DNA from: an uncultured Gemmatimonadota bacterium
GTDB lineage: Bacteria > Gemmatimonadota > Gemmatimonadetes > Gemmatimonadales > Gemmatimonadaceae
DNA length: 8,149 bases
Direction of reading: 5' to 3'
Assembly: GCA_946479995.1 (NCBI GenBank)
Contig: CAMLIU010000051.1
Coordinates: 1-8,149 of the forward strand
The notes under the pieces are model-generated. The model had not been told where the DNA came from and made no database searches. It was given only the letters and a program-made list of their open reading frames with translations. Positions 1 through 5,658 of the stretch are shown here, in pieces. How positions within the stretch are numbered: position 1 is the first letter of the stretch; every line of letters begins with the position of its first letter. The position numbers and the translations under genes are program-made.

Positions 1-500
1 TCGGGCAGTGCGTGCACAAGGTGGTGAACCATCCCTCGAAGCCGGAGCGGCTCTTCCTCCAGAACCACTGGGGGCTCTACCGCAGCGACGACGCCGGGGA
101 CTCGTGGACGGACATCGCCAACGGCGTGCCGAGCGACTTCGGCTTCGCGATGCAGATGCACCCGCACGACACCGACACGGTGTACATCGTTCCCATGCAG
201 TCCGACGAGTTCCGCTGCACGCCGGAGGCGAAGATGCGCGTCTACCGCACGCGCGACGCCGGTGCGTCGTGGGAACCGCTCACCAGCGGCCTGCCGCAGC
301 AGGATGCCTTCGAGACCGTCGTGCGCGACGCCCTCACCGCCGACACCCACGACCAGGCGGGGATCTACTTCGGCACGCGGAGCGGGAAGGTCTACGCTTC
401 CAACGACGACGGCGACAGCTGGAGCGCCATCGCCGACGCGCTGCCGTCCATCACCTGCGTCAAGGCGTTCGTCGTCGGGCGCAGCGGCGCGCAGGCCTGA
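1..500 (+). CDS. Asp-box (BNR) repeat beta-propeller protein, C-terminal part (5' end off window)
   Basis: The gene is already open at the left edge (in frame from base 3) and ends at TGA 498-500, so only about 165 C-terminal residues are seen. Three Asp-box motifs of the S/T-x-D-x-G-x-S-W type are visible: SDDAGDSW (bases 84-107), TRDAGASW (249-272) and SNDDGDSW (399-422), spaced 50-55 residues apart, as expected for successive beta-propeller blades. Between them are blade-like strands such as GLYRS, RVYRT and KVYAS. Asp boxes occur in sialidases, Vps10-type propellers and many glycosidase-like or photosystem-assembly-like proteins, and they are structural, not catalytic. Databases often label such proteins exo-alpha-sialidase or BNR-repeat glycosyl hydrolase; no sialidase catalytic residue can be checked in this fragment, so no enzyme activity is claimed. 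The next gene starts only 5 bases after the stop, suggesting co-transcription with the sulfur-carrier genes. Whether there is a signal peptide cannot be seen. Confidence 0.85.
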   Translation, partial: GQCVHKVVNHPSKPERLFLQNHWGLYRSDDAGDSWTDIANGVPSDFGFAMQMHPHDTDTVYIVPMQSDEFRCTPEAKMRVYRTRDAGASWEPLTSGLPQQDAFETVVRDALTADTHDQAGIYFGTRSGKVYASNDDGDSWSAIADALPSITCVKAFVVGRSGAQA

Positions 501-505
501 CGGCC

Positions 506-787
506 ATGGCGGTCTCCGTCGTGCTGCCGCGCGCCTTGCTCACCTACTCGCAGGGCAGCAGCATGCTCGAGCTGGAAACGCGCTGCAGCACGGTGGCCGA
601 TGCGCTCGCCGAGCTCGGGCGACGCTGGCCGGCGGTGCTCGACCGCGTGGTCACCGAGCAGGGGGAGGTGCGCGAGCACGTCAACGTCTTCGTCGGTGAG
701 GAGAGCATCCGATATGCCTCCGGGCTGAATACCCCTGTGCGCGACGGTGACACGATCATGATCGTCGCCGCAGTGAGTGGCGGGTGA
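506..787 (+). CDS. cysO: MoaD/ThiS-family sulfur carrier protein, CysO-like
   Basis: A 93-residue ubiquitin-like protein starting at ATG 506 and ending in Ser-Gly-Gly before TGA 785-787. The C-terminal Gly-Gly is the hallmark of sulfur carriers (MoaD, ThiS, CysO): it is adenylated by an E1-like enzyme and converted to a thiocarboxylate that donates sulfur. A beta-grasp pattern is visible: an N-terminal strand (VSVVLPRALL), a helix (TVADALAELGRRWPAVLDRV), the strand HVNVFVGEESIRY, and the closing block DGDTIMIVAAVSGG. The length, the VNVFVGEESIR segment and the ending resemble Mycobacterium CysO, the carrier for O-phosphoserine-dependent cysteine synthesis, more than the shorter MoaD or ThiS; this is a recollection of the family, not an alignment. 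No clear Shine-Dalgarno precedes the ATG, so translation is probably coupled to the gene 5 bases upstream. It overlaps the moeZ-like gene by 11 bases. A molybdopterin-synthase small subunit is the main alternative; no MoaE is visible here. Confidence 0.85.
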   Translation: MAVSVVLPRALLTYSQGSSMLELETRCSTVADALAELGRRWPAVLDRVVTEQGEVREHVNVFVGEESIRYASGLNTPVRDGDTIMIVAAVSGG

Positions 788-1946
788 CCAGCCGGTGAGC
801 ATCGACCTGTCGCACGACGAGCTGCTGCGCTACAGCCGGCACCTCATGCTGCCCGGCGTGGAGCTGGAGGGACAGAAGCGCATCCGCGCCGCGCGCGTGC
901 TCCTCGTCGGCGCTGGCGGGCTCGGCTCCCCGACGGCCCTCTACCTCGCCGCCGCGGGCGTGGGCACGCTCGGCATCGTGGACTTCGACACGGTCGACCT
1001 CTCCAACCTCCAGCGGCAGGTGCTCCACGGCACGAGCGACGTCGGCCGCCCGAAGATCGACTCGGCGCGCGACCGCATCGTGGACCTCAACCCGCACGTG
1101 GTGGTCGAGACACACCGCGTGCAGCTCAGCTCCGCGAATGCGCTGGAGATCCTCGGCGGCTACGACATCGTCGTGGACGGCACGGACAACTTCCCCACGC
1201 GCTACCTGGTGAACGACGCGTGCGTGATGCTCGGCAAGCCGAACGTGTACGGCTCGATCTTCCGCTTCGAGGGGCAGGCGTCGGTGTTCTCGAGTGGAGA
1301 GGGGCCGTGCTATCGCTGCCTCTTCCCGCACCCGCCACCTCCCGGACTCGTGCCCAGCTGCGCAGAGGGAGGGGTGCTCGGCGTGCTGCCCGGGCTCGTG
1401 GGCACGATCCAGGCAACGGAAGCGCTGAAGCTCATCCTCGGCATCGGCGACACGCTGGCGGGCCGCCTGCTGATCATCGACACCCTCGGCATGCGCTTCC
1501 ATACGGTGCGCGTGCCTCGCGACCCGAAGTGCCCGGCGTGCGGCACTCGCGAGATCAGGGAGCTGATCGATTACGAGGCGTTCTGCGGAATGACGTCAGG
1601 GGGGACCATCAATGAGACTGCGAGCGACGAGATGAACGAGATCACACCGACCGAGCTGGCGCGCCGACTGGCCGCACACGAGGAATTCACCCTGCTCGAT
1701 GTGCGTGAGCCGAACGAGTGGCAGATCGGCCACATCGAGGGCGCGCGACTCGTGCCCCTCGCCACGGTGCGGGAGGCGATCCCGACGCTCGACCCGGAGA
1801 AGGAAGTCGTGGTCTACTGTCGCTCCGGCAAGCGGAGTGCGGACGCCGTGCGCCAGCTCACCGCCGCCGGCCTGCGGGCGACGAACGTGACGGGCGGCAT
1901 CCTCCGCTGGAGCGACGAAGTGGATCCGTCGACACCGAAGTACTGA
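777..1946 (+). CDS. moeZ: E1-like adenylyltransferase fused to rhodanese (MoeZ/MoeB type)
   Basis: A 389-residue two-domain enzyme that adenylates the C-terminal glycine of a sulfur carrier and passes sulfur to it. The ThiF/MoeB domain (about residues 8-265) shows the nucleotide loop GAGGLG (45-50), the acidic strand IVDFD (67-71), NLQRQ (77-81), the adenylation Asp in DGTDN (D137, matching the catalytic Asp of MoeB), and the zinc pairs CYRC (178-181) and CPAC (252-255). Cys195 in PSCAEGG is at the usual conserved Cys of the crossover region. A linker (about 271-287) leads to a rhodanese domain (about 288-385) with LLDVREPNEW and the active-site loop CRSGKR, Cys348 being the persulfide-carrying residue. 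The length is close to Mycobacterium MoeZ. All key residues are present. The start could be GTG 777 (overlapping cysO) or GTG 795, which has a weak GGCGGG about 10 bases upstream. Overlap with the carrier gene strongly suggests that the two are partners. Confidence 0.93.
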   Translation: MAGDQPVSIDLSHDELLRYSRHLMLPGVELEGQKRIRAARVLLVGAGGLGSPTALYLAAAGVGTLGIVDFDTVDLSNLQRQVLHGTSDVGRPKIDSARDRIVDLNPHVVVETHRVQLSSANALEILGGYDIVVDGTDNFPTRYLVNDACVMLGKPNVYGSIFRFEGQASVFSSGEGPCYRCLFPHPPPPGLVPSCAEGGVLGVLPGLVGTIQATEALKLILGIGDTLAGRLLIIDTLGMRFHTVRVPRDPKCPACGTREIRELIDYEAFCGMTSGGTINETASDEMNEITPTELARRLAAHEEFTLLDVREPNEWQIGHIEGARLVPLATVREAIPTLDPEKEVVVYCRSGKRSADAVRQLTAAGLRATNVTGGILRWSDEVDPSTPKY

Positions 1947-1965
1947 TCACGTCCACTCGGTGATC
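1944..1965. other. Convergent gene junction: back-to-back stops in TGATCA, with small inverted repeat
   Basis: The palindrome TGATCA (1944-1949) carries the moeZ stop TGA on the + strand and the TM2-gene stop TGA on the - strand, so the two convergent genes meet with no intergenic base. GATCAC (1945-1950) and GTGATC (1960-1965) form a perfect 6-bp inverted repeat with a 9-base loop that lies inside the last codons of the TM2 gene. It is short, only moderately GC-rich and has no T-tract, so a working bidirectional terminator is doubtful. Confidence 0.5.
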
Positions 1966-2291
1966 CGGTTGCCGTCGTCATCGGTGAAGTTCCCGATGAC
2001 GATCATGATCATGTCGTACAGCGTCCAGAGGCCGAGGCCGCCGAAGGTGAGGAGCTGCACGATGCCGCTCATCGTCTTGCCCACGTAGAACCGGTGCGCG
2101 CCGAAGACGCCCAGCACGAAGCAGAGGATGAACGCCGGCAGGATGCGCTTGTCGCTCAGCGGCTCGAGGCCGGCCGTGCTCTGCATGACGCCGCACTTCG
2201 GGCAGACCACGGCCATGGCGTCGATGGTGTTTCCGCAGGCGTGGCAGTACTTCGTCGGGCGGGGCGGGACGGGCGGAACGTAGACACCCAT
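1947..2291 (-). CDS. Zinc-ribbon TM2-domain membrane protein
   Basis: A 114-residue protein. Residues 1-13 are Pro-rich. A small zinc ribbon follows, with Cys pairs C16-x2-C19 and C30-x2-C33. A TM2 domain covers about residues 47-104: Lys/Arg-Ile then a first membrane helix (about 50-66), the conserved GAHRFYVGK turn, and a second helix with the GGLGLWTLYDMIMI signature. TM2 proteins are widespread two-helix membrane proteins with no settled bacterial function; in animals the domain occurs in relatives of the beta-amyloid-binding protein. ATG 2291 is chosen because it has GAGGA about 9-10 bases upstream on the - strand and starts just before the Pro-rich and Cys-rich segment; the open frame continues far upstream only as a shadow of the DUF1624 gene. 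It is the last gene of the - strand group, 74 bases after the DUF1624 gene. The zinc ribbon suggests membrane-anchored binding of a protein or nucleic acid, but that is inference. Confidence 0.9.
   Translation of the reverse strand: MGVYVPPVPPRPTKYCHACGNTIDAMAVVCPKCGVMQSTAGLEPLSDKRILPAFILCFVLGVFGAHRFYVGKTMSGIVQLLTFGGLGLWTLYDMIMIVIGNFTDDDGNRITEWT
2257..2273 (+). other. Putative G-quadruplex motif
   Basis: The + strand reads G3-C-G4-C-G3-AC-G3: four G-runs with loops of 1, 1 and 2 bases, which satisfies the usual quadruplex pattern with very short loops. It lies 18-34 bases inside the TM2 gene and is the template strand there, coming from Pro/Arg codons of the Pro-rich N-terminus (residues 7-12). 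Folding is predicted from the pattern only. Confidence 0.55.
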
Positions 2292-2330
2292 GCGCGGGAT
2301 CCTCGAGGCGGGAGTGCCGACGAATATGCG

Positions 2331-2364
2331 CCGCCGGTTCCCGTCGCGCGAGGCGACGCGGCGG
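2331..2364 (-). terminator. GC-rich bulged hairpin after the DUF1624 gene (terminator-like, no T-tract)
   Basis: Starting 2 bases after the DUF1624 stop codon, two nested stems are visible: inner CGTCGC (2342-2347) with GCGACG (2353-2358) around a 5-base loop, and outer CCGCCG (2331-2336) with CGGCGG (2359-2364), separated by a 5-base bulge on one side. The 12 paired positions are almost all G-C. No T-run follows on the - strand, so it is not a canonical intrinsic terminator. It may instead attenuate or stabilise the transcript between the DUF1624 and TM2 genes. Confidence 0.35.
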
Positions 2365-2365
2365 G

Positions 2366-3580
2366 TCACAGGTAGCTGAGCCACCAGTCCGTCCGCCGTC
2401 GCTTCACGCCGGCGAACCAGCGACAAAGCGGATAGAGCAGCACTACCACGCTCACCCAGATCAGCCACACCACCGGCAACGGCGCCGGCCAGCCCGGCGG
2501 CTGGGTGATCGGGTACCGATCGAGCGTCGGCGACTCGAACATCCAGTGAACGGTGCCGTAGCGCACCAGACAGACGACGACGGCGAGCAGGTGAATGAGC
2601 ACGATGTGCAGCACGTAGTAGAACATCGGGACCTTGCCGAACACCAGCGCCGGTCGCAGGGCGTGCGGCATGCGCCCATCCACGGCGCGCAGGAAGAGCA
2701 GCGCCGGCCCCAGCGTCATCAGCAGGTAGAGCAGCGACGGTGGATACTTGGTGGTGTTGATGAACGACAGCACCGTGAACGCGCCGGAGCGCTGGTGCGC
2801 CCACCGTGATGGATCGCCGTAGACGTTCACGGCCCGCAGCGCGAGGAAGGCGACGACGAGGGCGATTCCCATGCGCAGCAGGAAGCGCCGCCGGCGCTCC
2901 GGTTCCCAGCGGTACACCTGGCCGAGCGCGTAGCCCACCGCGGTGACGCCGACCCAGGGAACGAGCACGTAGGCCGCGAAAACCATGTGCGTGCCGTCCG
3001 TCCAGAGCACGCCCGGCGCATGCAGCGCCGTCCAGAGCGGTGCCAGCGCGCCGAAGGAAGCCGCCTGCACGCCATCGAACAGGTTGTGGACGATGATGAT
3101 CGCCGCGCCGATCGCCCCGACCGCGGCCGCCGGCAGCCAGACGAGCGCCGACAGCACGATCATCGCCCAGCCGAGCGCCCAGAGCACCGTCAGCACGGTG
3201 AGGTGATAGTCGAAGTTGAACTGCCACCCGAGGCAGCGGACGACGACGAGCTCGAGGAAGATGAGCCAGAGGCCGCGCGTGAGCAGGAAGCGCGACAGGC
3301 CGGCGACGGAACGCCGTCGCAGCGCGAGGAAGGCGCCGGTGCCGGTGAGGAGGAAGAACACCGGAGCGCAGAAGTGCGTGACCCAGCGGGTGAAGAAGAG
3401 CGCGACGGTAGTGGTGGCGACGTCGGTGGGATTCACCGGGGCGCCGAAGTAGTCGCGCGTGTGATCGAGCGCCATCAGGATCATGATGACGCCGCGCAGC
3501 AGGTCGACGGATTCGATGCGGGCCCTGGCCGGCGCCGGCGTGGCGGGCCCGCTTGCGGTTGCCTCAGGGAGTCGCGGCAC
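2366..3580 (-). CDS. DUF1624 / heparan-alpha-glucosaminide N-acetyltransferase-like membrane protein
   Basis: A 404-residue polytopic membrane protein with about ten hydrophobic segments. The family signature near the N-terminus is RIESVDLLRG (21-30) followed by MALDHTRDYFG (36-46). Later hallmarks are NTTKYPPSLLYLLMTLGP (275-292) and VFGKVPMFYYVLHIVLIH (313-330). These match bacterial DUF1624 proteins, distant relatives of the lysosomal enzyme that moves acetyl groups across a membrane from acetyl-CoA to glucosamine; the bacterial substrate is generally unknown. A transmembrane acyl transfer to a cell-surface sugar is plausible but is inference. The start is GTG 3580: it is the nearest start upstream of the conserved RG motif, has no good Shine-Dalgarno, and lies inside the right arm of a perfect hairpin. 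It is 28 bases downstream of the pseudokinase gene on the same strand, suggesting an operon. The C-terminus (residues 392-404, Arg- and Trp-rich) is probably cytoplasmic. The length is typical and no truncation is seen. Confidence 0.88.
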   Translation of the reverse strand: MPRLPEATASGPATPAPARARIESVDLLRGVIMILMALDHTRDYFGAPVNPTDVATTTVALFFTRWVTHFCAPVFFLLTGTGAFLALRRRSVAGLSRFLLTRGLWLIFLELVVVRCLGWQFNFDYHLTVLTVLWALGWAMIVLSALVWLPAAAVGAIGAAIIIVHNLFDGVQAASFGALAPLWTALHAPGVLWTDGTHMVFAAYVLVPWVGVTAVGYALGQVYRWEPERRRRFLLRMGIALVVAFLALRAVNVYGDPSRWAHQRSGAFTVLSFINTTKYPPSLLYLLMTLGPALLFLRAVDGRMPHALRPALVFGKVPMFYYVLHIVLIHLLAVVVCLVRYGTVHWMFESPTLDRYPITQPPGWPAPLPVVWLIWVSVVVLLYPLCRWFAGVKRRRTDWWLSYL

Positions 3581-3601
3581 GCCCGAAGCTAGCGTGCCGC
3601 G
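3573..3601 (-). promoter_or_regulatory. Perfect 10-bp inverted repeat enclosing the DUF1624 start codon
   Basis: CGCGGCACGC (3573-3582) and its exact complement GCGTGCCGCG (3592-3601) flank a 9-base loop. On the - strand the hairpin starts 7 bases after the pseudokinase stop codon, and its 3' arm contains the GTG (3580-3578) that starts the DUF1624 gene. In the RNA the loop contains UUCG. No T-tract follows, so a translational or RNA-stability role (start-codon occlusion, intercistronic element) fits better than a terminator. The pairing is seen directly; the role is inferred. Confidence 0.45.
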
Positions 3602-3608
3602 CCCGAGT

Positions 3609-5498
3609 TCACGATGGCCGGATGGGCCGCAGCGTGTCGCGCTTCACGGTGTCGCGTCGCGGCGTCGACTGGCGGAAGTTGAAGATGCTGTCCGTCACGC
3701 TCTGGATCACGCGCTGCGGGATGGAGTCCCGCCGGGGGCGCGACGTGGACGTCCCCTGGCCACCGGTCGCCGCCGTTGCTTCGGTGGTGGTCGTGGTGAC
3801 CGGTGGCGGTGTTTCGGCGGGTGGCCGGCGGCGCAAGGGATTCGCCTCGCGCAGCGAGTCCATCCACTGCGCCGCTGCCAGCCGCGTGGAGTCGGCAATC
3901 CCGGGTGCCGCCACCGAGTCGGCCGGCGTCGCTACCACCACGGGGGCGGTGACGATCGGCTTCGTCGCCACCGGCTGCTTGACCGGCGCCGCGGGCGCCG
4001 CGATGGTGCCGGCGCTCGTCGTGGCGGTGATGCGCGACGTGTGGCGCGAGATGAGCGCCGCGGACACGCTGACCACGAGGAGGATGGCGAGGATCGCCGC
4101 CGACGCGATGGCCCACCGCTGCTTCGACGTGGGACCCGGCGGACGAGAGTACTCGCTCACCTCGTCCAGCTTCTCGTCCAGCTCCTTCGGTGGGGCGAAG
4201 TCCATGGGCGCGTCGCTGTGCAGCGGCGTGGAATCGTCGAATACCAGCGGCTCGAGCGGCGCCAGCGGGGGCGCCATGAACCGCGCGGGCTCGAACTCCG
4301 CGCCATCCAGCACCGACTCGTCGTCCGTGATGCTCTCGAGTGCGGCCTGGCGCTTGAGCTCCACCTCGTGCTCCCCGGCGCGCTTGATCTCGGCGCGAAG
4401 CCGCTCGAGCTGACGACGGTCCTCGGCGGCAGCGCGCTCCATCGTCGCGCGCTGCTCGGCGACCGTCTTCTCCAGCTCGGCGCGCTTCGCCGCCAGCGCC
4501 GCCCGTTCGGCCTCCAGCGCGCGCTGGAGCTTCTCCCGCTCCTCGGTGGCGGCGCGCTCCATTCGGGCACGTTCCTCGGCGATCGCGCGTTCCAGCTCGG
4601 CACGGTCGTGCGCCAGCTTCTCGCGCTCCTGCTCCATCATCCGCTCGAAGTTGAAGCGCGCGGTGGCGATCGCCTCGCGCTCCACACGCTGCTCCTCGAG
4701 GATCTCGGCGCGGATGCGGTCACGCTCGCTCTCGCCTTCGGCGAGCGGGTCGGCCATGCCGATCATCGCGATGTAGGCGGCGACGTCGGACGGGGTGCCG
4801 GCGTGCTTCTCGGACAGCAGCTCGTCGGTGGCTTCACCCAGCCGCTCGGGAAGGCCCGGTCGCAGCTCGACGAGGGCGCTGCCGGCCCAGGTCTGCGGCT
4901 CCGGCTGGCCGGTGAGCATGGCGAAGGCGAGCCGCGCGATGGTGCGCGCGTCGTCGTCCTCGGCGGAGTGCCGGATCCGACGCAGCGGCTCGACGGCAAA
5001 GGTCACCCGAACACGATCCGTCTTCGGCTCGAGGAACACGTCGGCCGGCGTCACGGCACGATGCACCACGCGCTGCTCGCGCGCCCACTCGAGGAGGCCG
5101 TTGATGTCGCGCAGGATGGCGGCGATGCGCGGCGTGGTGAAGGTCTCGCCTGCGGCGAGGCGGTCGGCAAGCGACGGCTCGGCGACCCGGCGCGTGATGA
5201 CGGCGTAGTGGTCGTCGTCCAGCCAGCGCCCTTCGACGACGGGAATCAGCCGCCGGTGCGCGAGCCGAGCGAGGAGCTGGGTGTCGGCCGCGAGGTGCGA
5301 CAGCGCGTTGGCCTCGTCGCCCCGCGGTGTCTGGAACACGGTAATGAGCACACCCGGCTGGTCGTCGCGCCGCTTCGCGGTGTCACCCTTCCGGGTGGCG
5401 AGGTATCGACGCGCGTCGTCGGTGCTCCCCTGCTCGCCGACGATGTCGTAGTCGGCCGACAGGGAGGACAGGTCAAAGGACTGCTTCGGCTCCTTCAT
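3609..5498 (-). CDS. Transmembrane pseudokinase-like protein with long coiled coil
   Basis: A 629-residue protein in four parts. (1) Residues about 17-245 look like a bacterial Ser/Thr kinase fold: a Gly-containing loop start (DIVGEQGS), the SLADRLAAGE hinge-like segment, and VVHRAVTPADVFLE, which aligns with the catalytic loop HRDxKPxN. The catalytic positions are lost: the VAVK-type Lys aligns to Thr53, HRD Asp is Ala148, the loop Lys is Thr150, the loop Asn is Asp153, and DFG is replaced by FAV (167-169). (2) Residues about 256-386 are a highly charged Glu/Arg/Ala coiled coil. (3) Residues about 461-484 form one membrane helix preceded by Lys/Arg. (4) A Pro/Thr/Ala-rich tail to 629, probably periplasmic. 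ATG 5498 is chosen because GAGAAG lies just upstream and the kinase-like region starts soon after; the frame stays open for 96 more codons upstream without support. Its job may be to bind partners or sense the envelope, with no phosphotransfer; this is inference. It heads the - strand group with DUF1624 and TM2. Confidence 0.85.
   Translation of the reverse strand: MKEPKQSFDLSSLSADYDIVGEQGSTDDARRYLATRKGDTAKRRDDQPGVLITVFQTPRGDEANALSHLAADTQLLARLAHRRLIPVVEGRWLDDDHYAVITRRVAEPSLADRLAAGETFTTPRIAAILRDINGLLEWAREQRVVHRAVTPADVFLEPKTDRVRVTFAVEPLRRIRHSAEDDDARTIARLAFAMLTGQPEPQTWAGSALVELRPGLPERLGEATDELLSEKHAGTPSDVAAYIAMIGMADPLAEGESERDRIRAEILEEQRVEREAIATARFNFERMMEQEREKLAHDRAELERAIAEERARMERAATEEREKLQRALEAERAALAAKRAELEKTVAEQRATMERAAAEDRRQLERLRAEIKRAGEHEVELKRQAALESITDDESVLDGAEFEPARFMAPPLAPLEPLVFDDSTPLHSDAPMDFAPPKELDEKLDEVSEYSRPPGPTSKQRWAIASAAILAILLVVSVSAALISRHTSRITATTSAGTIAAPAAPVKQPVATKPIVTAPVVVATPADSVAAPGIADSTRLAAAQWMDSLREANPLRRRPPAETPPPVTTTTTEATAATGGQGTSTSRPRRDSIPQRVIQSVTDSIFNFRQSTPRRDTVKRDTLRPIRPS
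4401..4586 (-). repeat. Internal 40-residue (120-bp) repeat in the coiled coil
   Basis: Residues 305-326 (AIAEERARMERA... at 4521-4586) and 345-366 (TVAEQRATMERA... at 4401-4466) of the pseudokinase-like protein are offset by 40 residues and agree at 13 of 22 positions, including AAxE and MERAA. The underlying DNA is also similar at a 120-bp offset. Forty is not a multiple of 7, but 7 plus three 11-residue units gives 40, so the coil may mix heptads and hendecads. Confidence 0.6.
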
Positions 5499-5658
5499 GA
5501 TCTTCTCGGGGACAGGTCCGTGCGGCGCTTCATGCCGGATTCCATTGCGTGATTGGTGCCGCGGGCTCTGCCATGCAGGAAGCGGGCTCAGGGCTGGACG
5601 GGTGACGTTTCCGCCATCAGGTTGCCAGTCACGGACCACCGCTACGCCAGGAGCGTCA
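5499..5658. promoter_or_regulatory. Divergent intergenic region between pseudokinase and acetamidase genes
   Basis: This 160-bp gap separates two divergent genes, so it should hold promoters for both groups. No convincing -35/-10 pair of the standard type was found on either strand. Two structures are visible: an exact 8-bp direct repeat GCGGGCTC at 5561-5568 and 5582-5589, offset by 21 bp (two helical turns), and a spaced inverted repeat GTGAC (5602-5606) with GTCAC (5628-5632). Either could be an operator half-site pair, but both could be chance in GC-rich DNA. Confidence 0.4.
5649..5653 (+). promoter_or_regulatory. Shine-Dalgarno AGGAG deciding the acetamidase start
   Basis: AGGAG sits 5 bases before ATG 5659. 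It is the clearest ribosome binding site in the window and, with the signal peptide that starts at once, fixes the start of the acetamidase-family gene although the frame stays open further upstream. Confidence 0.75.

Noticed and set aside
756..1502. A 248-codon - strand frame opposite moeZ.
   Set aside because: It has no recognisable domain and its composition is typical of a shadow, while moeZ on the + strand has every catalytic motif.
2323..2328. CATATT on the - strand upstream of the TM2 gene as a -10 element.
   Set aside because: No acceptable -35 hexamer lies 16-18 bases upstream, and one AT-rich hexamer alone is not enough.
2292..3227. Upstream extension of the TM2 reading frame into the DUF1624 gene, suggesting a fusion.
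   Set aside because: The extension is Arg/Ala/Gly-rich shadow of the DUF1624 gene; ATG 2291 has a ribosome site and gives a normal-size TM2 protein.
3776..3810. GGTGGT-type run as a microsatellite.
   Set aside because: It is short and imperfect and encodes a Thr/Pro stretch in the tail of the pseudokinase-like protein.
3483..5552. A 689-codon open frame on the + strand opposite the pseudokinase gene, slightly longer than that gene.
   Set aside because: It is rich in Arg, Gly and Leu without recognisable motifs and mirrors the - strand gene, which has domains, a membrane helix and a coiled coil. Long antisense frames are common when third positions are G/C.
5622..5648. TTGCCA with TACGCC as a promoter for the acetamidase gene.
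   Set aside because: The spacer is only 15 bases, the -10 is poor, and the transcript would start almost at the ATG, leaving no room for the clear ribosome site.
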